From positions 1 through 64,000 of IMG/VR virus record IMGVR_UViG_3300028746_000015: a DNA stretch of 64,000 nt; one strand, 5' to 3'. Both the position numbers and the translations under genes were made by a program. Below the pieces are notes generated by a model. That model was given only the letters and a program-made list of their open reading frames with translations, was not told where the DNA came from and did no database searches. Of this stretch, positions 28,132 through 35,145 are shown in pieces (positions within the stretch are counted from its first letter, which is position 1; every line of letters starts with the position of its first letter). Source of the DNA: a virus.

Positions 28132-28302
28132 ATGCCAGCCATAGAGAGAAGCGTAACAGTACGCTATGACGACGGGCGGGATGAGTTCATCTTGAACACG
28201 CAGTTTCACATCGAAGGCGAGTACGAGATCGAGGCAAGCGGGTCCACGTTGACCGAGGCCTTCGAGACGTTGGCGCAGTACATTGCAGACCGAGGATTGT
28301 AA
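28132..28302 (+). CDS. Hypothetical small protein
   Basis: 56 residues; GAGGG 6 bases before the ATG, one base after the lysozyme stop. Beta-strand-rich then a helix (TLTEAFETLAQYIADRGL), acidic. Abuts MazG (TAA-ATG). Unknown function. Confidence 0.65.
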   Translation: MPAIERSVTVRYDDGRDEFILNTQFHIEGEYEIEASGSTLTEAFETLAQYIADRGL

Positions 28303-28644
28303 ATGACACTGAATGAGTATCAGGAACTAGCAGGAGCAACTGCCGACTATCCAGATATGGGTGGTAACCTCTTATATCCAGCCATCGGCTGCGGAGAGGA
28401 AGCTGGAGAAATCTTAGGCAAGGTAAAAAAACTTTGGCGCAATCTCGGCATCACGTCCGGCAGTCTTCTCTCTCAGGATCAGAAAGATGCCATCGAGAAA
28501 GAGATCGGCGATAATCTTTGGTATTTACAGCAGATGTGTACAGAGCTGGGCATAACACTGGAGCACGCTGCCCAGACGAACATAGACAAACTCTATGACC
28601 GCAAGGCACGCGGTGTCATCAAGAGTGAGGGAGACAATAGATGA
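28303..28644 (+). CDS. MazG-like nucleotide pyrophosphohydrolase
   Basis: 113 residues, directly after the previous stop. Typical four-helix MazG pattern: TLNEYQELAGATADYP, GCGEEAGEILGKVKK (E-E-x2-E, metal site), then EKEIGDNLWYL (E-x3-D), and NIDKLYDRKARGVIKSEGDNR. It hydrolyses NTPs or dNTPs to monophosphates and diphosphate, and in phages has been linked to pool cleansing or alarmone control. With the class II RNR and the MazZ-like enzyme it forms the phage's nucleotide-pool set. Confidence 0.88.
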   Translation: MTLNEYQELAGATADYPDMGGNLLYPAIGCGEEAGEILGKVKKLWRNLGITSGSLLSQDQKDAIEKEIGDNLWYLQQMCTELGITLEHAAQTNIDKLYDRKARGVIKSEGDNR

Positions 28645-28802
28645 GCCAATACGTCGTAACGCTGCACGTTGACACCGACTCCCTCATGATGGAAGAGCAC
28701 AACGAGGAATCTGTACGCATCCTAATCGAAGAGGCTTTGGAGTACGGCCTGGATGCCGGTACGCGAGTAGACAACGTAAGGAAGCGAAGACCAAATGACT
28801 AG
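28641..28802 (+). CDS. Hypothetical small acidic protein
   Basis: 53 residues; GAGGGAG upstream and ATGA overlap with MazG; its TAG overlaps the next ATG. Ferredoxin-like beta-alpha pattern (YVVTLHVDTDSLMM; VRILIEEALEYGLDAG), basic end. No family recognised. Confidence 0.6.
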   Translation: MSQYVVTLHVDTDSLMMEEHNEESVRILIEEALEYGLDAGTRVDNVRKRRPND

Positions 28803-29502
28803 CCTACGAGTAGTGATGACGAGTGACACCCATGAGAAGCACCGGCAGCTCATCGTACCTGACGGTGACATCTTCATCCACTCGGGAGACTTCAGCGAGG
28901 GCTCTGATAAGAACACCGTCAAGTCTGTGCAGGACTTCAACGCATGGCTAGGCGAGCTGCCACACAAGCACAAGATTATCGTCGCTGGAAATCATGACTT
29001 CCTATTTCAGAATCTTCCTGTCGAGGCGGAGAGTCTGCTGACCAACGCAACGTACTTAAGAGATATGCCGGTCGTCGTCGAAGGGCTGAAGATTTACGGC
29101 TCTCCTTGGCAACCTGAGTTCGGAGGCTGGGCGTTCAACCTTCCCAGGGACGGCGACGAGCTGCGTCAGATCTGGAGCGAAATTCCTGACGACACTGACA
29201 TCTTGGTAACGCACGGTCCTCCGTACGGTATACGGGACTGGGTGGGACGGCTTGGAGGCGGTGTGGAGCGCGTGGGGGATAAGCTTCTCCTTGAACGCGT
29301 CCAGCAGATCAAGCCTTTGATCCATGTATTCGGTCATATCCACGCTGGGGCAGGCTACGAGACGGCCAAGTACGGAACGGTCTTCGTAAACGCAGCAGCC
29401 TGCAATGAACAGTACAGGATCAAGCACGATCCCACAGTGATCCATCTACGGAAGAACGATGGGCCTGGTGGAGACGGTAAGATGTATGGAGCATCGGTAT
29501 AG
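28795..29502 (+). CDS. Calcineurin-like metallophosphoesterase
   Basis: 235 residues. Complete metal-site motifs: MTSDTH (D-x-H), HSGDF (GD), VAGNHDFL (GNHD), VTHGPP (H-G) and FGHIHAG (GH-x-H). The PP after THG and the short length resemble the MPPED/239AB-type family. It hydrolyses a phosphoester, possibly a cyclic nucleotide or nucleic-acid end; a cyclic-nucleotide substrate would be another anti-defence route, but that is speculation. A different, larger phosphoesterase is encoded at 35146. Followed by a terminator. Confidence 0.88.
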   Translation: MTSLRVVMTSDTHEKHRQLIVPDGDIFIHSGDFSEGSDKNTVKSVQDFNAWLGELPHKHKIIVAGNHDFLFQNLPVEAESLLTNATYLRDMPVVVEGLKIYGSPWQPEFGGWAFNLPRDGDELRQIWSEIPDDTDILVTHGPPYGIRDWVGRLGGGVERVGDKLLLERVQQIKPLIHVFGHIHAGAGYETAKYGTVFVNAAACNEQYRIKHDPTVIHLRKNDGPGGDGKMYGASV

Positions 29503-29518
29503 TGACAGTCATAACGGG

Positions 29519-29549
29519 AAGCCATGGGCTCAAACCTCTGGCTTTTTGT
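29519..29549 (+). terminator. Rho-independent terminator
   Basis: Stem AAGCCA (29519-29524) / TGGCTT (29539-29544), followed by a T-rich tract (TTTTTGTG). Ends the long operon begun near 20153 or 26167. Confidence 0.75.
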
Positions 29550-29575
29550 GCATTATAGTTCCCTTTACAAAAGAC

Positions 29576-29604
29576 TTGACAAAATGGTTCCATCATGAAA
29601 TGAT
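29576..29604 (+). promoter_or_regulatory. Promoter, apparently leaderless
   Basis: TTGACA (29576-29581), 17-base spacer, AATGAT (29599-29604; ATGATA at spacing 18 is an alternative). The next ATG is at 29611 with no Shine-Dalgarno before it. Confidence 0.55.
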
Positions 29605-29610
29605 ACTGAC

Positions 29611-29802
29611 ATGACTAAGAAGCTACTACCTCTCGCCGACTTCCTCAAGCTCAACTACATCAAAGGAGAATGGAAAACATCCACCTTCAAAGACGTGTAC
29701 AATGGTGTACTTACTACCGTTCTTTTATGTCCACGTTGCGGGGCGGTAGTAGGTGGTGATCCGGCAGTACACTACAACTGGCACAAGGAGACTGGCCGAT
29801 GA
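29611..29802 (+). CDS. Hypothetical zinc-ribbon protein
   Basis: 63 residues. C-x2-C and H-x3-H pairs near the end (LLCPRCGAVVGGDPAVHYNWH) form a likely zinc site. No ribosome site; starts where transcription from the 29576 promoter is expected. Overlaps the next ATG by 4 bases. Confidence 0.65.
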   Translation: MTKKLLPLADFLKLNYIKGEWKTSTFKDVYNGVLTTVLLCPRCGAVVGGDPAVHYNWHKETGR

Positions 29803-29969
29803 ATTTCGAGACTTGGTTTATGTCGGCTTTAGGACATACTAAGGGCTTACTAAAGCCTGAAGAGTTCTGGCAGTTCAAGTACGCGTGCCACCTAGCATGG
29901 AACGCCGGTATACGCTCCGCTGAAGTGTCATTATTTACCGACTGTAGGCCAGGGATAGATGGTCAATGA
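29799..29969 (+). CDS. Hypothetical small protein, last plus-strand gene
   Basis: 56 residues, overlapping the zinc-ribbon gene. Aromatic and helical (ETWFMSALGHTKG; EEFWQFKYACHLAWNAGIR). Unknown. Followed by the bidirectional terminator. Confidence 0.6.
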   Translation: MNFETWFMSALGHTKGLLKPEEFWQFKYACHLAWNAGIRSAEVSLFTDCRPGIDGQ

Positions 29970-29983
29970 GAGCTAAATAGACA

Positions 29984-30027
29984 AAAAAATAGCCCCTCTC
30001 GATTATTAGTCGGAGGGGCGTTTGTTT
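29984..30027. terminator. Bidirectional terminator between convergent gene blocks
   Basis: Stem GCCCCTC (29992-29998) / GAGGGGC (30013-30019). On the minus strand it is followed by seven T (from A7 at 29983-29989); on the plus strand by GTTTGTTT. It separates the plus-strand block from the minus-strand block. The 3' arm overlaps the end of the HNH remnant. Confidence 0.88.
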
Positions 30028-30254
30028 GCTCTAATTTTCATGACTGCGGACATTGCAGCCTTCATTTCTTCGTAGGTTAAAAAGTCCCTTCTGAATATGT
30101 TGCACCAAGAGCAGCACACTACGCAGTTATCTTTGCTATAACCTTTAGATCCATCTTTGCGATCCAGATAGTATGCTCGCGACACGTATTCTCCATTGAC
30201 TGTCCCGTAAGGTTGCCAGTCTATAGGCGTCCATCCGTCTTTCGAGGGATGGAC
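30006..30254 (-). pseudogene. Remnant of an HNH homing endonuclease
   Basis: An open frame without any start codon near its beginning encodes the C-terminal two thirds of an HNH domain: WTPIDWQPYG, YYLDRKDGSKGYSKDN, CCSWCNIF, then LTYEEMKAAM. It aligns by eye with the C-terminal half of the nuclease at 14096 (PINW, NLDRMDSSLGYSKDN, CCPRCN). The N-terminal zinc ribbon and the first C-x2-C are gone, with a TGA just upstream. It sits 24 bases after the ribonucleotide reductase gene, a common homing target. Confidence 0.75.
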
Positions 30255-30278
30255 TCACACCTGATCGCATCTTCTAGT

Positions 30279-31919
30279 CTAAGACCCACAGCTTCCTCCG
30301 CCAGTCAGTGAGCAAATGTCCATCTGCTCCATGAATATTTCGTCCTTATGTTTCATAGCTGTCTTGTACGATACCACACTGAATGGTTGACCGGACCTGC
30401 ACCCATCTGGATAACAAGTAAATCCTCTTAGCTTGGGAAGATATTTCATAAGCATATCTCCAAAACCTTTAACAAGGCTCTCGTTGTTGTACTCTGTGCC
30501 CCATGCCGGTAAATTTAGTGTAGAGCTAATACCGTGGTCTACCCATCTTTGTAGCCACACCTGGAAAGCCACACGTCGCTCTGGTGTCTGTGCCAGCGTG
30601 TAGGCGTCCTCAATAGAGGCAGGATTAACTCCAGCGTCTATCAGCCTTTTAGCTGTGGGGTCCAAAACGTACTGGTACACCCATTCTCCACCTTTAAGGT
30701 ATCTTCGCTTGTAGGCAACACAGAATAGGGGCTCAAGTCCGCCAGTAGTTTCTGCTACAATAGCGATACTTCCTGTAGGGGCAATAGCTCTGGTCTTAAT
30801 TGGTCTGGATATTCCAAGAGCATCGGCAGCGACGTTAGCAATGTCAGTAGATGTTTCGTACACATCTAGATAGGTTGCCAGTTCGTCACTAGGGCCATAC
30901 GGTAGGCCTTTCTTAAGTAACCACTCGTGCAGGCCCATTAATCCAAGTCCTAGTCGTCTGTTACGAGACCTGACCTCTGCCACCTTAGCGTAAGGAATAT
31001 CGCTGTAGACTGTCCCTGCTAGAAGGAACTCTGTTGCATATTTAGTGACATATGCCATTTCTTCTAGGCTTGTAATCTGCGCCATGTTAATTGAAGCCAA
31101 GTTGCAAATATCAGAATCATCGCGGCTGGTAATCTCTGTGCAGGCGTTGCGTAGGTCTTCGCCCTCGTTCTCGCCACAGTCAACAGAGAATCCAGGCTCG
31201 GCAGTCTCTAGCATGTGTCTAACGGTATCCCAGTAGACCCTCTGCGCTACCTCGTGCTTTGGATGATGCGTATTGTTGTACGCAATAAAGAACTCTGTAT
31301 CGAGACCTACTGATATGTTCGTACCGTCCATAGGAGCTGGAAAGTTAAAGTCTTGCGCCTTAAGTGCTTTGACTTCCGGCGACCAATCTTTCATCTTGAT
31401 GAACTTCAGTACATCGGGGTGAGACCATTTGAGTCCGGCCCAGATTGCGGAGCGGCGTGATCCGCCTTGCATAATACCGTTGCCACAACGATTGGTCATT
31501 TCCATAAGGGCCAAAGGTCCGGTAGCAAAGCCTCCTGTGCGTTTAATGATAGAGCCTTCTTCACGGACAAGGCTATACTCGATACCGATACCTGCTCCGG
31601 TCATAAGGGCCATGGCGCACTTCTGAAGGTGATCTGCCCATCCCTCGCGCGAGTCTTCCACGCGCATGAGAAGGCAATTCTGAACCTGATGGAAGTCTCT
31701 ACCTGCGGCGTATAAATACCGACCACCTGGAAGGAACTTTCGTTCGTAGATAATTTTGGCTGTAATCTGAATAGTTTCTTCAGATGCTCCCACAGCGGAG
31801 AGGACATTTCGTGCTACTCGATGGGCTATGTCGTACCATGTTTCTTTGTTGCCGTCTAATTTTATCTGAGCATACTTTTGGAGCATGATCGTTTCAGCGA
31901 ATACACTCATTTGTTGCAA
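30279..31919 (-). CDS. nrdJ: Adenosylcobalamin-dependent (class II) ribonucleotide reductase
   Basis: 546 residues from a TTG with AAAGGA 6 bases upstream; the ATG three codons later is an alternative. Radical-enzyme residues: first cysteine in VQNCLL (about 82), N-A-C-T-E (Asn258, Cys260 thiyl site, Glu262) and the second redox cysteine in DICNLAS (272). The C-terminal CSLTGGGSC pair serves to re-reduce the site. No allosteric ATP cone and no radical-generating NrdB gene nearby, and the short length fits phage class II enzymes that use coenzyme B12. It makes deoxyribonucleotides for phage DNA. It is the last complete gene of the minus-strand block. Confidence 0.9.
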   Translation of the reverse strand: MQQMSVFAETIMLQKYAQIKLDGNKETWYDIAHRVARNVLSAVGASEETIQITAKIIYERKFLPGGRYLYAAGRDFHQVQNCLLMRVEDSREGWADHLQKCAMALMTGAGIGIEYSLVREEGSIIKRTGGFATGPLALMEMTNRCGNGIMQGGSRRSAIWAGLKWSHPDVLKFIKMKDWSPEVKALKAQDFNFPAPMDGTNISVGLDTEFFIAYNNTHHPKHEVAQRVYWDTVRHMLETAEPGFSVDCGENEGEDLRNACTEITSRDDSDICNLASINMAQITSLEEMAYVTKYATEFLLAGTVYSDIPYAKVAEVRSRNRRLGLGLMGLHEWLLKKGLPYGPSDELATYLDVYETSTDIANVAADALGISRPIKTRAIAPTGSIAIVAETTGGLEPLFCVAYKRRYLKGGEWVYQYVLDPTAKRLIDAGVNPASIEDAYTLAQTPERRVAFQVWLQRWVDHGISSTLNLPAWGTEYNNESLVKGFGDMLMKYLPKLRGFTCYPDGCRSGQPFSVVSYKTAMKHKDEIFMEQMDICSLTGGGSCGS

Positions 31920-31929
31920 TGTGGTTCCT

Positions 31930-32682
31930 TTACAGTACAGCGTGTAATACAAATACAACAGTTACTCCAGCGCCTACGCCTACGCCATACAAGAACGCCT
32001 TAAACTTGCCTTTTCGCGCCTGGGCCTTCACAGTGGAGATTTCTGCCTTGCATGTCTTTTCAGCTTCGACCTGTTGAGTCTGAAGCCCTGTCACCTGGGT
32101 ATGAAGTCCGGTGATTAGATCGTCTGCCGATGCGATCTCCTTATCCTTATTGTCAGAAGTTTGCTGCAAATCACTGACATTGGCCTGGAGGGTAGGTATC
32201 TGTTCAAGTGCCTGCGTGGTTTGCAAAGCCCCGACAGGTGTAACCGTGATACCGGCAGTTGTCGCAGTGATATCTGTGGGTTTGATGTTAGCCAGTTGTG
32301 CCCAGCGGTTGCCGAGGTCCGGCATGGGGAGGGTCGCGTCCGACTTTACCTGCTGCTGAAGGACAACTGTGCGTGTCTGGATGCTTGCAGCAAGCTGGGC
32401 ATTCTGCGCGCCAAGCTGAGCCACGAGCTGTTGGTACTGCTGACCCTGAGCTTGGACCTGGGCAAGGATCGCCGCGTTCTGAGCTTTCGTATCGTTGAGC
32501 TGCTGAACGGCAGCATCCGAGACGGCCTTGTCGTGCGTGGCTTGGTTGTCGAGAATCTTATTACCGACGAAGACAAGCGCGACGATTGCCAGGACGACGA
32601 TGATAAGTCGCTCATGCTGTACAAGCCAACTCTTCGTATTTGTTACATCTGTCTTCACAGAGGTTTCAATTGCTGAGGTCAT
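31930..32682 (-). CDS. Membrane protein with long coiled coil
   Basis: 250 residues. N-terminal transmembrane helix (about 25-43), a Gln/Ala-rich coiled coil (about 48-110), a beta-like middle (TDITATTAGITVTPVG), a second coiled coil (about 150-215) and a C-terminal hydrophobic segment (FLYGVGVGAGVTVVFVLHAVL). The topology resembles spanins or phage membrane tethers, but the C-terminal anchor is unusual for a spanin. Family not recognised. Overlaps the HNH gene by 17 bases. Confidence 0.75.
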   Translation of the reverse strand: MTSAIETSVKTDVTNTKSWLVQHERLIIVVLAIVALVFVGNKILDNQATHDKAVSDAAVQQLNDTKAQNAAILAQVQAQGQQYQQLVAQLGAQNAQLAASIQTRTVVLQQQVKSDATLPMPDLGNRWAQLANIKPTDITATTAGITVTPVGALQTTQALEQIPTLQANVSDLQQTSDNKDKEIASADDLITGLHTQVTGLQTQQVEAEKTCKAEISTVKAQARKGKFKAFLYGVGVGAGVTVVFVLHAVL

Positions 32683-33229
32683 GCCGTCTCTTTTCTATCT
32701 CGGCGACTAGTTCTTCTATCGTGAAGTCTTCTATTCGTGCGAGTTTTCTTTGGTTCAGTCTTTGCTCTTTACGGGTGGACCACTTACAATTAGTCGGCTC
32801 GTAGTTTCCATTCACTTCGATACGGTCGATGGTATGAAGCTTAGTAGGTTTTTGACCCATATCCGCTAGAAAATTATCAAAGACTAACCATCTTTCACAT
32901 ATTGTGATACCCCTGCCACCGTAGTGATGATAGGCTCGATTTTTAGGATCGAGGCAACGGCCTTTCATCGCGCACCAGCTATTGTACTCGCTGCTGTGAT
33001 CTTTGGCTCTTGCATGACCGTGACGTAACTGGTTTGGTTGTTCTCTAAAAAGACACCCGCAGCTTCTCACATCGCCGGAGATCAGATTACTTGATGTTAC
33101 GTTCTTATAGGAACCACAATCGCACAGACATCTTAGGCCACACTTACCGTTAGGCATAGTGGCCTTTTCAATTACGATCAGTCTACTGAACTTCCTACCT
33201 ATCAGATCGATAGGTACACCTCTTGGCAT
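32666..33229 (-). CDS. Homing-type endonuclease with zinc ribbon and IDR-GNY-NCKW domain
   Basis: 187 residues; AGGAGAAGAG-ATG. The N-terminal zinc ribbon LIGRKFSRLIVIE ... LRCLCDCGS ... RSCGC matches that of the nuclease at 14096. The rest (YNSWCAMKGRCLDPKNRAYHHYGG, ICERW, IDRIEVNGNYEPTNCKWST) is a widespread phage domain usually annotated as HNH or AP2-like homing endonuclease. The C terminus is basic and helical. It lies right after a terminator with its stop inside the next gene, typical of a mobile free-standing nuclease. Confidence 0.87.
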   Translation of the reverse strand: MPRGVPIDLIGRKFSRLIVIEKATMPNGKCGLRCLCDCGSYKNVTSSNLISGDVRSCGCLFREQPNQLRHGHARAKDHSSEYNSWCAMKGRCLDPKNRAYHHYGGRGITICERWLVFDNFLADMGQKPTKLHTIDRIEVNGNYEPTNCKWSTRKEQRLNQRKLARIEDFTIEELVAEIEKRRHDLSN

Positions 33230-33244
33230 CTCTTCTCCTGAGAC

Positions 33245-33276
33245 TAGAAAACGCCCCTCACGTGTTTAGTGAGGGG
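33245..33276 (-). terminator. Rho-independent terminator
   Basis: Perfect 8-bp stem CCCCTCAC (33254-33261) / GTGAGGGG (33269-33276), minus-strand tail CGTTTTCTAG. Overlaps the stop of the preceding small gene. Confidence 0.85.
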
Positions 33277-33458
33277 AGGTAGGTAGTCGCATTCATTTGG
33301 CCGTACGTCGGTGCAACGGGTGCGGCGGGTGCCTGATAGTAAAACGTGCCCGTATAGTGTCCAGAGACTTCCGTAAGGAACTCCATGTTCCATCTATTGT
33401 TCGGGTCGTTAGCTAGATCATTTAGGAACAATTCAAGTTCCATAGCTGAACCAAACAT
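33258..33458 (-). CDS. Hypothetical small protein
   Basis: 66 residues from the ATG with AAGG 5 bases upstream; an upstream in-frame start would overlap the previous gene. Helical N terminus (ELELFLNDLANDPNNRW) and a Pro/Ala/Tyr-rich end. Unknown. Followed by a terminator. Confidence 0.6.
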   Translation of the reverse strand: MFGSAMELELFLNDLANDPNNRWNMEFLTEVSGHYTGTFYYQAPAAPVAPTYGQMNATTYLPSLNT

Positions 33459-33469
33459 CTTGACCTTGA

Positions 33470-33673
33470 CTAGCTGCTGCACGATGGGTCTCCGCACTGG
33501 CAGTTGTACTTGCTAGGCTCTTCGATAGGATTGAAACGGCTCTTCACAGTCTTACCGTCGATCTTTACAGAGCCCTCGGGCTTCTCGTCAAAGAACTCCT
33601 GAAGGACAGACACGTCCGGCTTGTGTGCATAAGCTGCTGCCTTGGGCAGGTTCTTGTCAATTGGTTTGTTCAT
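33470..33673 (-). CDS. Hypothetical small protein with C-x-C-x4-C end
   Basis: 67 residues; GGAAGGACT-ATG sets the start. Basic N terminus, central VSVLQEFFDEKPEGSVKIDG, and NCQCGDPSCSS at the end, which may bind metal. Overlaps the upstream gene by 17 bases. Unknown. Confidence 0.65.
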   Translation of the reverse strand: MNKPIDKNLPKAAAYAHKPDVSVLQEFFDEKPEGSVKIDGKTVKSRFNPIEEPSKYNCQCGDPSCSS

Positions 33674-33830
33674 AGTCCTTCCATGCTGCCCTTGCAGTCT
33701 TACCGACGCCCAGGCATAGTTCCCATTTCTCATCGAGAACGGGTCCATGTGCTTTGCTGTGACGAATGATACCCTGAAACACGCCATAGCCGCTCTTATC
33801 TTCTAGCTGCCTACAATAGACTGGATTCAT
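33657..33830 (-). CDS. Hypothetical small protein
   Basis: 57 residues, start overlapping the preceding stop (ATGA). Contains YGVFQGIIRHSKAHGPVLDE, WELCLGVG, and a helical, Trp-containing C terminus; plausible coding composition. Too short for confident assignment. It fills the gap between two longer genes with overlaps at both ends, which supports it. Confidence 0.6.
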   Translation of the reverse strand: MNPVYCRQLEDKSGYGVFQGIIRHSKAHGPVLDEKWELCLGVGKTARAAWKDYEQTN

Positions 33831-34048
33831 AATCTGTTTCTATCCTTCGGGCTTTCTAAGATGAACCCACGCTCATTCAAGAGCAGTGCGGCCATCTGCC
33901 GGACTTCATGAGACAGCGGCATATCTTTCTCATCATTACTGATGAGGAACTTCACCAGACGCTTGCCTGTTATCTGTTTGCGACGGAGTGCGGCGTTAGC
34001 CTCATCGGTCAACTTTACGAATTGCGGCAGCTTATTCGGTAGTCTCAT
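33827..34048 (-). CDS. Hypothetical small helical protein
   Basis: 73 residues; AAAGGAAATCAAA-ATG. Basic and helical (KLTDEANAALRRKQITGKRLVKFLISND; VRQMAALLLNERGF). Could be a small DNA-binding or adaptor protein; not recognised. Confidence 0.65.
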   Translation of the reverse strand: MRLPNKLPQFVKLTDEANAALRRKQITGKRLVKFLISNDEKDMPLSHEVRQMAALLLNERGFILESPKDRNRL

Positions 34049-34060
34049 TTTGATTTCCTT

Positions 34061-34420
34061 TTAGAACGGGACATCATCGTCGTTTATGTCTTGACCAATT
34101 GCTGCGGCTTCTGGGTTCTTATTATTATTACTTTCAATCTCGATTTGTAAAGCAGCCAGAGCCCTCCAGGCTGCTTTCGTAGAGTGAAGATGGCCGTCGA
34201 TATCCACTGTTCCGGCCTCTAGTAGGTGCCTCATGAGGGTATCGTGGTGGTCGCTAGACTTATCACGTGACCAGTGTAAAGGTTGCCCTGGATTATGCTG
34301 TAAATTACCTTGGTACGAAAGCGATGCTACGGCAGCTAATGCATCTGGAAAATACTTCATCAATCCTGAGTAAAGCGGTATAGCCTTTCGAGCTGCCGCT
34401 TCAGTTGGTAGGTGTGGCAT
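34061..34420 (-). CDS. dATP/dGTP diphosphohydrolase-like (MazZ/DUF5664-like) with SSB-type tail
   Basis: 119 residues; GGAGGTCC-ATG. The pattern ALAAVASLSYQGNLQHNPGQPLHWSRDKSSDHHDTLMRHLLEAG ... (read in pieces: LSYQGNLQHNPG, HWSRDKSSDHHDTLMRH, KAAWRALAALQ) is that of phage proteins annotated as dATP/dGTP diphosphohydrolase N-terminal domain, the MazG-related group including MazZ. MazZ makes dGMP from dGTP for diaminopurine (Z) DNA in some phages; no PurZ is in this window, so that pathway is not shown. The C terminus ends NDDDVPF, like the DDDIPF tail by which bacterial SSB recruits its partners. Confidence 0.8.
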   Translation of the reverse strand: MPHLPTEAAARKAIPLYSGLMKYFPDALAAVASLSYQGNLQHNPGQPLHWSRDKSSDHHDTLMRHLLEAGTVDIDGHLHSTKAAWRALAALQIEIESNNNKNPEAAAIGQDINDDDVPF

Positions 34421-34438
34421 GGACCTCCATCCATTTTG

Positions 34439-34681
34439 CTATCTGACAAGGTGACGTCTCTCTACGAAACCACGATACCCACGGTTTGTCTTGTCTGCTA
34501 TCCAGTATCCAAGGCGGTCTAGTAATTCGTACCACCACGTATACCGTACGACATAGCCGCACCAAGGATCGACACCGACGAGGATATGGAGCTGCCCGTC
34601 AATGTCAATCAGTGAGCCTATTTCAATCTCCGCGAACGCTAGTTTGTACTCCTCGTTCGGGAAAAACTTATGAATCCTCAT
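34439..34681 (-). CDS. Hypothetical small protein
   Basis: 80 residues from the ATG behind AGGAGACCGG, overlapping the previous gene by 14 bases. Beta-rich, with IGSLIDIDGQLHILVGVDPWCGYVVRYTWWYE, then a basic end. Reminiscent of a small SH3-like barrel. Function unknown. Confidence 0.65.
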   Translation of the reverse strand: MRIHKFFPNEEYKLAFAEIEIGSLIDIDGQLHILVGVDPWCGYVVRYTWWYELLDRLGYWIADKTNRGYRGFVERRHLVR

Positions 34682-34838
34682 CCGGTCTCCTGATGAAACG
34701 GTCGTACAGCCTGTCCCACCAGAAGTAACGCTCGACCGCAATGGCCGTACTCGTCATCTTGGTGACCTTATAAGTCTTACCGTCGTGGTTTACGATCTGT
34801 CCAACGGTAGGTTTTTCTTCTGAGTAAGATAGTCCCAT
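34668..34838 (-). CDS. Small hypothetical protein, probably leaderless mRNA
   Basis: 56 residues. Its ATG is 6 bases after the -10 of the promoter at 34845-34873 with no Shine-Dalgarno. Small beta-barrel-like sequence (VGQIVNHDGKTYKVTKMTSTAIAVERYFWW), basic C-terminal half. Overlaps the next gene. Unknown function. Confidence 0.65.
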   Translation of the reverse strand: MGLSYSEEKPTVGQIVNHDGKTYKVTKMTSTAIAVERYFWWDRLYDRFIRRPDEDS

Positions 34839-34844
34839 GTAACT

Positions 34845-34873
34845 ACTCTACCACATAGGACTATATTTGTCAA
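34845..34873 (-). promoter_or_regulatory. Minus-strand promoter, leaderless
   Basis: Minus strand: TTGACA (34873-34868), 17-base spacer, TAGAGT (34850-34845). The -35 overlaps the stop of the 34870 gene. It should start the nucleotide-metabolism operon running to the terminator at 33245. Confidence 0.8.
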
Positions 34874-35133
34874 GCCTCGATTATAGAAACTACGTCATTA
34901 GCAGTACCGATAATCCAAATCTCATTTGTGTTACCTGAACGACAAGGGATCGTGACTGTGACTCCGGCCCCTAGAAGGAAACCAGTACTGGCCGTTACTG
35001 CCGCTGTTGAGCCTACTGATATAGCAGCCGAGTTACCGGCTTTACCAGCGAGGGTAATAGAATTGAGTACCGGGTTACTGGGAAATTGCTGCGCCGTACC
35101 GGTTGCTGTAAGTTGAAAGGCTACTAATGCCAT
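34870..35133 (-). CDS. Small virion-like protein
   Basis: 87 residues; AAAGGAAGAACAA-ATG. Ala/Thr/Val/Gly-rich, beta-sheet composition (LTATGTAQQFPSN, SITLAGKAGNSAAISVGS, VTIPCRSGNTNEIWIIG). This pattern is like small head-fibre or tail-surface proteins in other phages. A structural role is inferred from composition and from its place at the end of the virion block. Confidence 0.65.
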   Translation of the reverse strand: MALVAFQLTATGTAQQFPSNPVLNSITLAGKAGNSAAISVGSTAAVTASTGFLLGAGVTVTIPCRSGNTNEIWIIGTANDVVSIIEA

Positions 35134-35145
35134 TTGTTCTTCCTT

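Noticed and set aside
31910-31960. Cobalamin riboswitch in front of the class II RNR.
   Set aside because: Only about 10 bases separate the RNR start from the previous gene; no B12-box-like sequence is seen.
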